A stretch of DNA of 47,318 nucleotides from Verrucomicrobiaceae bacterium (GCA_027484445.1 JAIXSY010000006.1:1-47318), one strand, 5' to 3'; numbered from the stretch's first letter, positions 30,327-39,812 are shown. Numbers and translations are program-made. The notes: a model not told the origin generated them from the letters alone.

Positions 30327-33300
30327 ATGCCCTCCCAAACCAACGAAGCCGCCCTGGAAGCCTGCATTGAACGTTCCCTGACCGGCGGCGTGTCAGCGGC
30401 GGCCAAGGATGCGGTCATTCAAGAGCCAACGCCGGACTATAGCGGCAATGGCTGGAAGCGGGGGAAGCCGGGGGATTTCAACGCGGAGTTCGCGGTGGAT
30501 GAGGCGATGCTGTGGCAGTTCCTGGAGAGCACGCAGGCAAAGGAACTGGAGAAACTGCATCACAAGCCGGACTGGAAGCGGCAGGTGCTGGAGCGGCTGC
30601 ACCGCAAACTGAAGAAGGACGGCATTCTGACCGTGCTGAAGAAGGGGCTGGAGGTGGACAATGCGCACCTGACGTTGCTATACCGTCTGCCCTACAACGA
30701 CCTGAACCCGGACGTGAAGGCCCGCTTTGAGAGCAATCGCTTCTCCGTGACGCGGCAGGTGCATTACTCCCTGGCTGATCCGCTGAAGTCGGTGGACATG
30801 GTGCTCTTCATCAACGGCCTGGCCTTGGCGACGCTGGAACTCAAGAACCCGTGGACCGGCCAGAACGTGAACCACGCGAAGAAGCAGTATCGCGAGGACC
30901 GTGACCCGAACGAGACGCTCTTCCACTTCCGCCGCTGCCTCGTCCACTTTGCCGTGGATCCCGATGAGGTCTGGATGACGACGAAGGTGGATGGCGCGGG
31001 CACTTATTTCCTGCCCTTCAATCAAGGCCAGCCGAACGGTGCCGGGAAAGGCAACCCGGTGAACCCTCACGGCCCGAAGTCGGCCTATCTCTGGCAGGAT
31101 GTGCTCACCCGGCAGAGCCTGTGCAACATCATCGAGCACTTCGCCAAGGTGGTGGAGGAAGTGGACAAGGAGGCGAAGAAGACCTCCGTCATTCTTTACT
31201 TCCCCCGCTACCATCAACTGCAAGTCGTGCGGAAGCTCCTGCGGCTGGTGCAGAGTGAAGGCGTGGGCGGTCGCTACCTGATCCAGCACAGCGCGGGCTC
31301 CGGCAAGAGCCACAGCATCACCTGGCTGGCCTATCAGCTCATCGAACTCTACGAAAGCACCGGGCAGACGAACCTCTTCGACTCCGTGATCGTGGTCACC
31401 GACCGCCGCGTGCTGGACAAGCAGATCGACGGCAACATCAAGCAGTTCTCCGAGGTGAAGAACCTCATTGCCCACGCCGAAAGCGCCGCCGACCTGCGCA
31501 GCCACCTGGAGAAGGGCAAGAAGCTCATCACCACCACCATCCAGAAGTTTCCCTTCATCGTGGATGGCATCGCCAACATGAGCGACAAGCGCTTTGCCGT
31601 GATCATCGACGAAGCGCACAGCAGCCAGGGCGGCGTGGCCGCCGACAAGCTGAACCAAGCCATCGGTGCCACCGAGGACAAGGAAGAGCCGGAAGACTGG
31701 CAGGACCTGATGCTGGAAGCCATGGGCAAACGCAAGATGGGCAAGAACGCGAGCTTCTTCGCCTTCACCGCCACGCCCAAGGCCGCGACGCTGGAGAAGT
31801 TTGGCAAACCGAACACGACCGGCGGCTTTGACCCGCATGACCTGTATTCGATGAAGCAGGCCATCGAGGAGGACTTCATCCTCGACGTGCTAGCCAACTA
31901 CACGACGTACAAGAGCTACTACGAGGTGCAGAAGTCCATTGAGGACAATCCGCGCTTCGAGAACGCCAAAGCCCAGAAGAAGCTCCGCGCCTATGTGGAA
32001 GCGCACAAGCAGACCATCGGCACGAAGGCCGCGCTGATGGTGAACCACTTCATGGACCATGTGGTGAAGCCCAAGCTGCTCAAAGGCCAGGCACGCGGCA
32101 TGGTGGTGACGCGCAACATTGAGTGCGCCATCCGCTACTATCAAGCGATCCGCAAAGAGCTGGAGAAAGCCAACGCCGACTTCCTGCCCATCATCGCTTT
32201 CTCCGGCAAGAAGGTGGTGGATGGCATCGAGCACACGGAGGACAGCCTGAATGGCTTCCCCGAGAAGGAAATCCGCGACCGCCTGTCCGGCAAATACGCC
32301 CGGATGCATCCGCAGGAGAAGGTGCCGACCTACCGCCTGCTGGTGGTGGCGAACAAGTTCCTCACCGGCTTCGATGAGCCACTGCTGCACACGATGTATG
32401 TGGACAAGAAGCTGCAAGGCGTGCTCGCCGTGCAGACGCTCTCCCGCCTGAACCGGTGCAACCCGAAGATGGCGAAGCAGAACACCTTCATCCTCGACTT
32501 CTACAACACCGCTGCGGAGATCAAAGCTGCCTTCGATCCCTTCTACACCGCCACCAGCCTGAGCGAGCCGACGGACATCAACGTCCTGCACGATCTGAAG
32601 GACGAACTGGATGAAGCCGAGGTGTATAACCAAGACGACGTGGACCGCTTCAACGAAGCCTTCTTCAAGAAAGCCCCACCGGAACAGCTCCACCCGATCA
32701 TGGATCACTGCGTGGCCCGCTTTGACCTGATCGAAGACGAGGAGGACAAGATCGACTTCAAGATCAAGGCCAAGCAGTTCGTGAAGATCTACGGCCAGCT
32801 TGCCTGCATCATCCCGTTTGAAAACATCCGATGGGAGAAGCTGCACTGGTTTCTGAAGTTCCTCATTCCCAAGTTGAAGGTGAAGGACAAAGACAAAGAC
32901 GATCTGGATGCGCTGCTCGAAAGCGTGGACCTCAGCACCTATGCCCTCGAACGCGTGAAGCTGAACGAGCACATCGGCCTGGATGCCTCAACGACCGCGC
33001 TTGATCCCCAAAACCCCAACGTGCGTGGCCACCACGGCGGTGAGGAAGAGCGCGAACCGCTCGACGACATCATCGCCGCCTTCAACGAACGCTGGTTCAG
33101 CGCCTGGAGCGCCACGCCGGAGGAGCAGCGCGTGAAGCTGGTGAACATCGTCGAACGTGTCCGCAATCACGCCCGCTACGCCGAGGTGGTGAAAGCCGAT
33201 CCCCAGAACCGCGAGATCGCCCTCGCCGACCTCATCAACCAAGCCGTGCTCGCCCAGCGCAAGACCGACATGGAGCTTTACCAACTCCGCCAGGATGAAG

Positions 33301-33371
33301 CCTTCAAGCAGGCCTTCAACGAGACCATCATGCGCATCTTGGCGGTGCAAGAGGCGAAGAAGGTGGCGTGA
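30327..33371 (+). CDS. hsdR: Type I restriction endonuclease subunit HsdR (second locus)
   Basis: An intact 1014-residue motor-nuclease subunit. The N-terminal nuclease shows VDMVLFINGLALATLELKNP (about 154-173, D...ExK pattern). Motor motifs: HSAGSGKSHSITWLAYQL (Walker A, about 320-337), VIIDEAHSSQGG (DEAH-type, about 427), FFAFTATP, and LLVVANKFLTGFDEPLLHTM with SRLNRCNPKM (motifs V/VI). The C-terminal part ends EAFKQAFNETIMRILAVQ. It is a different HsdR subgroup from the one at 5545, so the two R-M systems are not recent duplicates. With hsdM and hsdS it would make a complete enzyme, separated from them only by three co-directional accessory genes. Confidence 0.93.
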   Translation: MPSQTNEAALEACIERSLTGGVSAAAKDAVIQEPTPDYSGNGWKRGKPGDFNAEFAVDEAMLWQFLESTQAKELEKLHHKPDWKRQVLERLHRKLKKDGILTVLKKGLEVDNAHLTLLYRLPYNDLNPDVKARFESNRFSVTRQVHYSLADPLKSVDMVLFINGLALATLELKNPWTGQNVNHAKKQYREDRDPNETLFHFRRCLVHFAVDPDEVWMTTKVDGAGTYFLPFNQGQPNGAGKGNPVNPHGPKSAYLWQDVLTRQSLCNIIEHFAKVVEEVDKEAKKTSVILYFPRYHQLQVVRKLLRLVQSEGVGGRYLIQHSAGSGKSHSITWLAYQLIELYESTGQTNLFDSVIVVTDRRVLDKQIDGNIKQFSEVKNLIAHAESAADLRSHLEKGKKLITTTIQKFPFIVDGIANMSDKRFAVIIDEAHSSQGGVAADKLNQAIGATEDKEEPEDWQDLMLEAMGKRKMGKNASFFAFTATPKAATLEKFGKPNTTGGFDPHDLYSMKQAIEEDFILDVLANYTTYKSYYEVQKSIEDNPRFENAKAQKKLRAYVEAHKQTIGTKAALMVNHFMDHVVKPKLLKGQARGMVVTRNIECAIRYYQAIRKELEKANADFLPIIAFSGKKVVDGIEHTEDSLNGFPEKEIRDRLSGKYARMHPQEKVPTYRLLVVANKFLTGFDEPLLHTMYVDKKLQGVLAVQTLSRLNRCNPKMAKQNTFILDFYNTAAEIKAAFDPFYTATSLSEPTDINVLHDLKDELDEAEVYNQDDVDRFNEAFFKKAPPEQLHPIMDHCVARFDLIEDEEDKIDFKIKAKQFVKIYGQLACIIPFENIRWEKLHWFLKFLIPKLKVKDKDKDDLDALLESVDLSTYALERVKLNEHIGLDASTTALDPQNPNVRGHHGGEEEREPLDDIIAAFNERWFSAWSATPEEQRVKLVNIVERVRNHARYAEVVKADPQNREIALADLINQAVLAQRKTDMELYQLRQDEAFKQAFNETIMRILAVQEAKKVA

Positions 33372-33457
33372 TTTTCCAAGATCCAGCAAGCCTTCCTCGC
33401 AGCAACGTGCGCTTACATTCATGCAAGTCCTTCCATCAAAACGCTCGGTGGAAACCA

Positions 33458-35638
33458 TCATCTCCAACCAAGATGACGCTTGAGGAAAGCAAAAGTGCCG
33501 AGGCTGTGAATTTGGTGACCTGCGTTGAAGTGTTCGATTTCGGTCCGGTCGGGGATGCCCAGCTTGGCGTAAAGACGACGCACTTTGGCATATTCGTAGT
33601 TCACCCAGGCATCGGTGCCCACGCCATCGTCGTGACCGCGTTCGACCATGAAGGGACGCGGAGCAATCAGCGCTGCCATCTCTGCATAGTTGAAGGTGCG
33701 GCCGAGGTTCCATTCCCAGATTTCGTATTCTCCGGTGAAGAGGTAGCTCATGGGCAGGTCGGTGCTGGCGCATTTGCGAACCCATTCGTTGAAATCACCA
33801 CTGCAAATGCTGAGCGCATAGTCAGACAGAATGGCAGGGATGCGCATGGCAGATTTGCCCCCATAGCTCAAGCCATAGAAGGCGATCTTGTCGGCTTGCG
33901 TGAAGGGCTGGGCTTTCAGCCATTCCAACAGACGCTGATGCTGTCCAATGATGACGCTGAAGAGCGTGAGGCCCAAGGGGTTCAGCTTTCGCTGCAAGGT
34001 GCGAAAGGCATCTTGGCCCCGGTAGGGATGATGCGGTGCAAAGGTCACGAAACCTTGTTCGGCCAACCTCAAGGCAAAAGCCTGGTAGGCTGGGTAAGCG
34101 CGTTGAGTTGGGTCCGTGGTGAACGTGTCTTCGGGCAATCCTTCCAGACCATGCTGACAAACCACCACCGGCCTTCGTGTGCCGGGCGATAAGTCTTTCG
34201 GGAGGCAAAGCCAGCCCCAGGCAAACACATTCTGCCACACATCCAGCGTGACTTCATAGATCCTGACACGCTCGGTTTCCCGCACGAGTCGGCTTTTGGC
34301 GTTCATGGGTTGGTCGGGATCGGGCAATCGACCGATGACATCCTGCCAAAAGCGAGCCCGCTCCGTGAGGTTATGCTTTTCGTAAGCGGGCAGGGAAGCT
34401 AGCGGCAACTTTTTCCAAAAAACAGCGTCTCTTTCAGACTCGCTCAGGGCCAAGAGACGCTGGGTGTAGTTCTGCATTTCTTGGACTTGGCGCTTTTGCC
34501 CAGCCGCATGGATGGCTAGTTCGTTCGGCCATGTTTGCGGGTCTTGGGCCGCCAAGATCGCTTCGGCAGTCGTGGCCGAGAAAAGATGCAGAAGCCTCGT
34601 TCGCAAGGAGGTCTGGGCCTTGGCGATGAGCAATCGGCTCTTGGGCTGTAGCTGCCGCACACGCTCTGCTTCAGCCAGAAAAGAAGCCTCATCGGGTTTC
34701 GTCAACCGACCTGGGGCAGGTCGTGCTTTGAGCCCAGGCTGAGGAGTCGTCTGGATCACAAGCTCAGGGTAATGCGCATGTTCCAAAAGCACGGGACGTG
34801 GAGCCATCAACGCCACGAGTTCGGCATCGCCTAGATCTCGCAGCCACCCAAAGAGATTTCGCTCCAAGGGCTCCTGCCACATGCCTTCGCGTGGGCCGAA
34901 GTAACCTGCGGAACTGACCGAATGCACGCGATCTTTCAAGACGGCGGCGCACAAAGCCACGAGGCCACCTTCGCCTTGACCTGACAGATGAAGGGGCGTG
35001 GCCAGATCCTTGATGGCAAAGTGGTCGATCAAGGCCAATACCTTCTGAACTTCATAACCCACCAGATGACGGCCTAACACGAAGCTTTGACGATGAATCC
35101 ATTCCCGATGCGAAAGGTGGGTGGCGATGCCCAAGCTCTCGCTTCGGCTGAAGGCTTGGCTTCGGCTGATCAGGAAGGGAATCACGATCTCGCAGCCTGC
35201 ATACTGGTGAAGCGATGCAAGGGCTTGCTCAGGAGCTGTGTCTGCATCTGGGAGATGAATGACACGCGCGAGTGGCTTGACCTTTGGTTGAAGATACAAG
35301 CCCTCGCCGGTGAGGCCATCAAGAACAGGCCAACGCACGCGATAGACTCGATACGCTGCGCTTTCCTGAAGGAGGGCAGGGTGATCAAGGTCGCCGACGA
35401 GCTCGAAGGAAGCGAAGCTCATGCGCAGGTCCACGAGACCCAGAGCGGCCTTGATTTTGTCTCGTGATGGCTTCCTCGTCGCACGGGAAGCGGCCAGCAA
35501 GCGCAACGCCATGCGGTCAATGCCCGCAACCATGGTCGCTGAAAAGTCCTCTCTGGGTGCCAAAGTGAACGTGCCTGGCAATTGTGCCCAGATGGAACTC
35601 ATCGAGAGGGCAAGGAAGGGGATGAATCGGTGCATCAT
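33458..35638 (-). CDS. Secreted alpha/beta hydrolase (dienelactone hydrolase/acetylxylan-esterase-like), two hydrolase halves
   Basis: From ATG 35638 the product has 726 residues with a signal peptide (MMHRFIPFLALSMSSIWAQ). The N-terminal half has a nucleophile-elbow-like HLSGQGEGG in which the serine is replaced by Glu, so it is probably non-catalytic. The C-terminal half has an intact elbow FYGLSYGGKSA and a late histidine in HFNAGHQIHSLG, with IAPRPFMVERGHDDGVGTD before it, as in secreted esterases of Planctomycetes/Verrucomicrobia. Likely hydrolyses ester decorations on polysaccharides or similar substrates; the substrate is not shown. An in-frame extension to 35776 exists but would hide the signal peptide. 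It converges on the hsdR of the second locus. Confidence 0.8.
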   Translation of the reverse strand: MMHRFIPFLALSMSSIWAQLPGTFTLAPREDFSATMVAGIDRMALRLLAASRATRKPSRDKIKAALGLVDLRMSFASFELVGDLDHPALLQESAAYRVYRVRWPVLDGLTGEGLYLQPKVKPLARVIHLPDADTAPEQALASLHQYAGCEIVIPFLISRSQAFSRSESLGIATHLSHREWIHRQSFVLGRHLVGYEVQKVLALIDHFAIKDLATPLHLSGQGEGGLVALCAAVLKDRVHSVSSAGYFGPREGMWQEPLERNLFGWLRDLGDAELVALMAPRPVLLEHAHYPELVIQTTPQPGLKARPAPGRLTKPDEASFLAEAERVRQLQPKSRLLIAKAQTSLRTRLLHLFSATTAEAILAAQDPQTWPNELAIHAAGQKRQVQEMQNYTQRLLALSESERDAVFWKKLPLASLPAYEKHNLTERARFWQDVIGRLPDPDQPMNAKSRLVRETERVRIYEVTLDVWQNVFAWGWLCLPKDLSPGTRRPVVVCQHGLEGLPEDTFTTDPTQRAYPAYQAFALRLAEQGFVTFAPHHPYRGQDAFRTLQRKLNPLGLTLFSVIIGQHQRLLEWLKAQPFTQADKIAFYGLSYGGKSAMRIPAILSDYALSICSGDFNEWVRKCASTDLPMSYLFTGEYEIWEWNLGRTFNYAEMAALIAPRPFMVERGHDDGVGTDAWVNYEYAKVRRLYAKLGIPDRTEIEHFNAGHQIHSLGTFAFLKRHLGWR

Positions 35639-35754
35639 CAGGTGAGGTCGTTGTGGAGAAGATGCGTCCAACCAACGGTCCGAAATGCACACCAGGATCA
35701 TGCATTCGGGTATCGAAATGATGCCTGAGGAAAGGGGCCGTGATCTTGAACCCT

Positions 35755-35792
35755 CAAAAAAAAGCCCGCACCCCAAGATGGAGTGCGGGCTT
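35755..35792 (-). terminator. Rho-independent terminator after the HtrA gene
   Basis: On the minus strand: AAGCCCGCAC stem pairing with GTGCGGGCTT, followed by a run of T (eight A on the plus strand at 35756-35763). It lies 26 bases after the HtrA stop and before the hydrolase gene, so the two are separate transcripts. Confidence 0.9.
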
Positions 35793-35817
35793 GAGATCGG
35801 CTGGGCTTCAGCCAGGA

Positions 35818-37443
35818 TCAGTCTTTGCCGAGGATGAAGAGCATCGTGTCGCCTTTGCGCCAGATGTTCAGCAGCACGTTCTTGCTGCCCGTTTTGGCCA
35901 TTTGCTGAGCTTCTCCCACGGCACGAACGGGCTTGCGATTGATCTGCAGGATGACATCTCCTTCTTCCACGCCCATCGCAGCGGCTCGGCTGTCTGGATC
36001 AATCTGGGTGATGACCACGCCCGAAATCTCTTCAGGCACTTCGTAGCGCTCACGAGTGCTAGGGGTCAGGTTCTGAATGGTCACGCCGGGCATGACATCC
36101 GCCACGCTGGCACTTTTCGGAGGAGCGACCTCGTCTTCGGCGGGAGACTCACGCCCTTCCAGCACTTCAGGCGTCAGCTTGGCCAGCTTAGCCGTGAGGT
36201 TCAGGGTTTTGCCATCGCGCTGCACTTGCAGCGTGATTTCGGAGCCAGGACGGTAAGAACTGACGACCAGCGGCAGCTTGGATGCATTTTCGATCTTCTT
36301 GCCAGAGACCGATAGAATGACGTCGCCAACTTGCAGGCCAGCCTTGGCCGCGGGCGAGTTGTTGCGCACCGTGCGCACAATGGCACCGCTTTCATCACTG
36401 AGATTCCAAAGCTTCGCCGTCTCGGCATCAATGTCGGCGGGCAAGATGCCGAGGTAACCGCGAGCCACTTCGCCGTCATCGGTCAAGTCTTCAGCAATGC
36501 GTAGCGCGAGGTTGATGGGAATGGCAAATCCGATGCCTGCGTTCATGCCGGAGCGCGAATAAATCGCCGTATTGATGCCAATCACGCGCCCCAGAGCATC
36601 CACCAGCGGACCACCCGAGTTCCCTGGATTGATGGCCGCATCGGTTTGGATGAAGTCCTCATAGGCAGGCATGTTTTGGCCACGGATGATGCCCATGCCG
36701 CTGCGCCCCAGAGCGCTCACAATGCCTTGGCTCACCGAGCGACTCAGCTCCATCGGGGCACCGAGCGCCAAAACGATGTCACCCACGCGCAGTTGAGCAC
36801 TGTCGGCGAGGGTCGCAGCGGGCAGGTCTTTGGCGTCGATTTTGATCAAAGCCACATCTGTCTGCGGATCAGCGCCGATCACGGTTGCCACGTAGCGTTT
36901 GGTCGTGCTGCCGATCTGCACGATGGCCTCGATCTTGTCAGCTTCGGCCACGACGTGATTGTTGGTCAAAATGTAACCATCGTTTGAAATGATGACACCC
37001 GAGCCGACCCCATTGGGATCAAATTCTTTGTCGTCAGGATTCTGCGGTTGAGCACCCCGGCGATTGCGGGGGCCAGGGCGCGGATTCTCCTCTTCCTCTT
37101 CTTGCTGTTGGCGGAACCACTCGCGGAAATACTCGCGAAACATGGGCGGCATTTGGTCCAGGTCTGGCATGTCCTGCCCTCCTCCGCGCATGGCACGGCC
37201 CGCGCGCTCCCCGTAGGAGAAGACGGTGACGACACTGGGTAAGATTTTATCGACCACGTTCGCGTAACTCATCTGCAACTGTCCACCGCCGGGCAGGGGG
37301 GCTAGATCCTTTTGCAGACGGTTCTTGAATTCCTCCGAAGACAACTGGAGGCCTGGAGCCTTGATTTCTGCCGACAATTCACTGCTGCCGAGAAGACCGG
37401 AAGCAGCGACTGCAGCAAAGGTGAATTTGGTGATGGTTTTCAT
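35818..37443 (-). CDS. htrA: Do-family periplasmic serine protease with two PDZ domains (HtrA/DegP-like)
   Basis: A quality-control protease of the periplasm. The 541-residue product has a signal sequence (MKTITKFTFAAVAASGLLGS). The catalytic triad is visible: His163 in LTNNHVV, Asp196 in QTDVALIKI and Ser276 in NPGNSGGPL. PDZ1 begins around 325 (RGYLGILPADID, VRNNSPAAKAGLQVGDVILS); PDZ2 around 450-540 (SGVVITQIDPDSRAAAMGVE, EGDVILQINRKPV). An acidic, Gln/Glu-rich loop (REWFRQQQEEEEENPRPG, 107-124) sits where DegP has its LA loop. Start ATG 37443 is the only good one. Own terminator downstream. Confidence 0.95.
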   Translation of the reverse strand: MKTITKFTFAAVAASGLLGSSELSAEIKAPGLQLSSEEFKNRLQKDLAPLPGGGQLQMSYANVVDKILPSVVTVFSYGERAGRAMRGGGQDMPDLDQMPPMFREYFREWFRQQQEEEEENPRPGPRNRRGAQPQNPDDKEFDPNGVGSGVIISNDGYILTNNHVVAEADKIEAIVQIGSTTKRYVATVIGADPQTDVALIKIDAKDLPAATLADSAQLRVGDIVLALGAPMELSRSVSQGIVSALGRSGMGIIRGQNMPAYEDFIQTDAAINPGNSGGPLVDALGRVIGINTAIYSRSGMNAGIGFAIPINLALRIAEDLTDDGEVARGYLGILPADIDAETAKLWNLSDESGAIVRTVRNNSPAAKAGLQVGDVILSVSGKKIENASKLPLVVSSYRPGSEITLQVQRDGKTLNLTAKLAKLTPEVLEGRESPAEDEVAPPKSASVADVMPGVTIQNLTPSTRERYEVPEEISGVVITQIDPDSRAAAMGVEEGDVILQINRKPVRAVGEAQQMAKTGSKNVLLNIWRKGDTMLFILGKD

Positions 37444-37525
37444 AGAGGTTGAGGGGGGTGCGAATAAGAAACGCAGGCGGATATGACGAGGTTGTCTCTG
37501 GGTTGTTGAAAACTATTTCACATAC

Positions 37526-37553
37526 AAAAAAGGCGGGCAGTGACGTTTGCCGC
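37526..37553 (-). terminator. Probable terminator after the ABC ATPase gene
   Basis: On the minus strand: GCGGCA ... TGCCCGC imperfect stem followed by TTTTTT (plus-strand A run 37526-37531). It sits between the ABC ATPase stop and the HtrA start. The stem is short and bulged. Confidence 0.45.
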
Positions 37554-37570
37554 GTCCCTGACGCAGCCGA

Positions 37571-39076
37571 TTAGGCAGCACCTAAGGCTGCCTGCATCAG
37601 CTTTTCTTGCGTGGCTTCTTCTCTGGAAAAACTGCCGCCTAGGCGTCCCGAATTGAGCATCAAGATCCGATCGCTCATGCCCATCAACTCAGGCAATTCA
37701 CTCGAAACCAAGATGACCGCTCGACCTTCAGCGGTGAGTTGATTGATCAGCTCATAGATTTCCAGCTTGGCCCCGACATCAATGCCACGCGTAGGCTCAT
37801 CCAGCATGACGACTTTCGGATGAGTCAGCAGGGCTTTGCCGATCACCACTTTTTGTTGGTTACCTCCCGAAAGCTTCCCCACCCGTGCTTCCAGGTCAGG
37901 AGCTTTGACCTTCAATTGATCGAACATGGAGCGATTCCTCTGACGCTCTAGGTTGGCGTCGATGAAGCCGAAGCGCGTGATTTCTCCCAGGCTGGAGAGG
38001 CTGAGATTGAAACCAATGCCTTCCTCCAGCACCAATCCGTAGCGCCGCCGATCTTCACTCACGAGTGCCATGCCAGCTGCCAAGGTTTGCGTCGGGCTTC
38101 CCGGTGGAAGTAACTTGCCCTCCAGATGCGCGGTGCCTTGGGTTCGTCTTCCCCAGGCACCGTGCAGATGCATCAGCAGTTCGGTTCTGCCCGCGCCCAT
38201 CAGCCCACCGATGCCCAGGACTTCACCCGCACGAAGGTCAAAGCTGAGGTCCTGCAGGCGCTGGCGCCCCATCTCATCCACCACGGACAAACCTTGTACC
38301 GAAAGAAGCACCTCGCCCAGAGGAGAGGCGCGTCGCGGAAAGAGATCACCCAGTTCACGCCCCACCATGTGTGCGATGATCGCCTCCCGCGTGGTCTGCG
38401 CCGTGGCATAGGTGCCAAGGCTGCGGCCATCGCGGAGCACCGTGATTCGGTCAGCGATGGCAAAGACTTCCTCCAGCTTGTGGGAAATGTAAATGCAGGC
38501 GATGCCCCGCCTTCTCAGGTCTTGCAAAATGTTCAGCAGCACCTGCCTTTCATGTTCGGCGAGTGCCGCGGTGGGTTCGTCCAGGATGAGAATCTTGGAG
38601 TTTTTCCCCAGGGCTTTCACAATCTCCACCAGCTGCTTTTGCCCCACGCCCAGGCTTCCGACCTGAGCAGCCGGATCGAGATCGACTTGAAAGCGTTCCA
38701 GCAGCCGACGCGCGTCCTGAAACATCCTCGGCCAATCCACCCAGCCGCCCCAGCGTCGCGGTTCGCAGCCCAGGAAGATGTTCTCCGCCACCGTCATCTC
38801 ATCCACCAGCGCCAGCTCCTGGTAAATCACCGAGATGCCCGCTCGCGCCGCATCCGCGATGCCCGCGAAGCGCGCCTCCACACCCCCCACCTCGATCCTG
38901 CCCTGGTAGCTTCCCTGCGGATGGATGCCGGACAGCAGCTTGATCAGCGTGCTCTTCCCCGCGCCATTTTCACCGCAGAGGGCGTGGATTTCCCCCTCGG
39001 CGAGGTCAAAGGACACATCGCTCAGGGCGGTGACCCCTGGGAACTTTTTGATCAGATGCTGCGCACGCAAAACCAT
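37571..39076 (-). CDS. Sugar ABC transporter ATP-binding protein (RbsA/MglA/XylG-like, duplicated NBD)
   Basis: Powers import of a monosaccharide through a membrane permease. From ATG 39076 it has 501 residues in two NBD halves. Half 1: ALCGENGAGKSTLIKLLSGI (Walker A), SLGVGQKQLVEIVKAL (signature), ILILDEPTAAL (Walker B). Half 2: GIGGLMGAGRTELLMHLHGA (degenerate Walker A), LSGGNQQKVVIGKAL, VVMLDEPTRGIDVGAK. This is the canonical carbohydrate importer 2 type. In-frame starts exist at 39088 and 39226; 39076 fits family length best (MVLRAQHLIKKFPGVTAL). The usual permease and binding-protein genes are not beside it in this window, since the integron array begins upstream. Confidence 0.92.
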   Translation of the reverse strand: MVLRAQHLIKKFPGVTALSDVSFDLAEGEIHALCGENGAGKSTLIKLLSGIHPQGSYQGRIEVGGVEARFAGIADAARAGISVIYQELALVDEMTVAENIFLGCEPRRWGGWVDWPRMFQDARRLLERFQVDLDPAAQVGSLGVGQKQLVEIVKALGKNSKILILDEPTAALAEHERQVLLNILQDLRRRGIACIYISHKLEEVFAIADRITVLRDGRSLGTYATAQTTREAIIAHMVGRELGDLFPRRASPLGEVLLSVQGLSVVDEMGRQRLQDLSFDLRAGEVLGIGGLMGAGRTELLMHLHGAWGRRTQGTAHLEGKLLPPGSPTQTLAAGMALVSEDRRRYGLVLEEGIGFNLSLSSLGEITRFGFIDANLERQRNRSMFDQLKVKAPDLEARVGKLSGGNQQKVVIGKALLTHPKVVMLDEPTRGIDVGAKLEIYELINQLTAEGRAVILVSSELPELMGMSDRILMLNSGRLGGSFSREEATQEKLMQAALGAA

Positions 39077-39379
39077 GGCTGGCACCATGCTGGCAGAAGC
39101 GCCCCAAGATGCAAATCCTAGCCTTGCGTGTGCGTGACTTGGTTCGTTGGATGCGTCTCCAGAGCAGGGCTCACCTAGCTTTGGCACATCGTGAACGTCC
39201 GCCATGCTCGGCCCAGCCGCAGACACTCGTGATCAGCGTGAAAAAGCCAGCCGGACCTCCAGCGCCCAACACCAAGCGCATCACGAAGCCCTCAGAGCGA
39301 AAGCCGGGCTTGTTCAACCCGAGGAGCATGGGCTGGCTCGTTTCTCGCCGCCATGCACCCTTTCATGTTGGTCCTATCA
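39077..39379. other. Non-coding junction between the ABC ATPase gene and the integron array
   Basis: No convincing gene. Open frames here lack codon character or family similarity. It holds the upstream region of the ABC gene and a possible degenerate terminal attC (39264-39318). Confidence 0.5.
39264..39318 (-). other. Possible degenerate terminal attC site
   Basis: On the minus strand it starts GTTGAACAAGC and ends GCTTGGTGTTGGGC: a GTTRRRY core (GTTGGGC), with CAAGC/GCTTG pairing next to the cores. It is the right place for the attC of the last cassette (39380-39709), but it does not resemble the other sites. Confidence 0.3.
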
Positions 39380-39709
39380 TCAGGGCTTACCGAACAGAAA
39401 TAGACATAGAAAAAACGTGCCAGCCGACAGCCAACTGCCGAAATACCCGATCAGCATGGGCAACCTCAATCGCTCGGCGAACTGCCTGTCCGAACTATCC
39501 TCGAGTACCTCATACTCTCGACGCATCAGATAACGGGTCGTCCCCCAAGCGCTGATCAGATCACTATCGCCAAGCAATGTCGGAGAGCCAGCATGCTCCC
39601 AAAGCACTGGATGGCTCTTCCGGCTTCCGCGTATGAATGACCATGAAGCCAGGCTTTCAACGGTCAAGAACACCGCGAACACGGCAAGTGATGTCCAAAA
39701 CGGATCCAT
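39380..39709 (-). CDS. Cassette 13: small membrane protein
   Basis: 109 residues, unrecognised. Hydrophobic segments at 5-24 (WTSLAVFAVFLTVESLASW) and 86-106 (MLIGYFGSWLSAGTFFLCLF) suggest two membrane spans, with a polar region between them. It is the cassette farthest from the attI-like end, next to the ABC gene. Confidence 0.6.
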   Translation of the reverse strand: MDPFWTSLAVFAVFLTVESLASWSFIRGSRKSHPVLWEHAGSPTLLGDSDLISAWGTTRYLMRREYEVLEDSSDRQFAERLRLPMLIGYFGSWLSAGTFFLCLFLFGKP

Positions 39710-39719
39710 GACACTGCGG

Positions 39720-39812
39720 GCCTAACGTTTCGAATCAGACGGCGGCGAGTGCAAGACGTGCTGACACGACAGATCGCCTTCGAGCCGTTGCCTGCATCCG
39801 TTTTGTTCGCCC
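39720..39812 (-). other. attC site 1 (of cassette 12)
   Basis: Minus strand: R'' GGGCGAAC at the 39812 end, R' GTTAGGC at the 39720 end (perfect GTTRRRY). The body diverges slightly from the common type (gcctaacgtttcgaatcag on the plus strand). Confidence 0.85.

Noticed and set aside
33368..34192. 274-codon plus-strand ORF overlapping the end of hsdR (locus 2)
   Set aside because: Antisense to the secreted hydrolase, which has signal peptide and active-site motifs; no family features in the plus frame.
38126..39121. 331-codon plus-strand ORF opposite the ABC ATPase gene
   Set aside because: A shadow of the clearly coding minus-strand ATPase.
39109..39555. 148-codon plus-strand ORF at the integron edge
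   Set aside because: It overlaps cassette 13 in antisense and its sequence shows no fold or signal.
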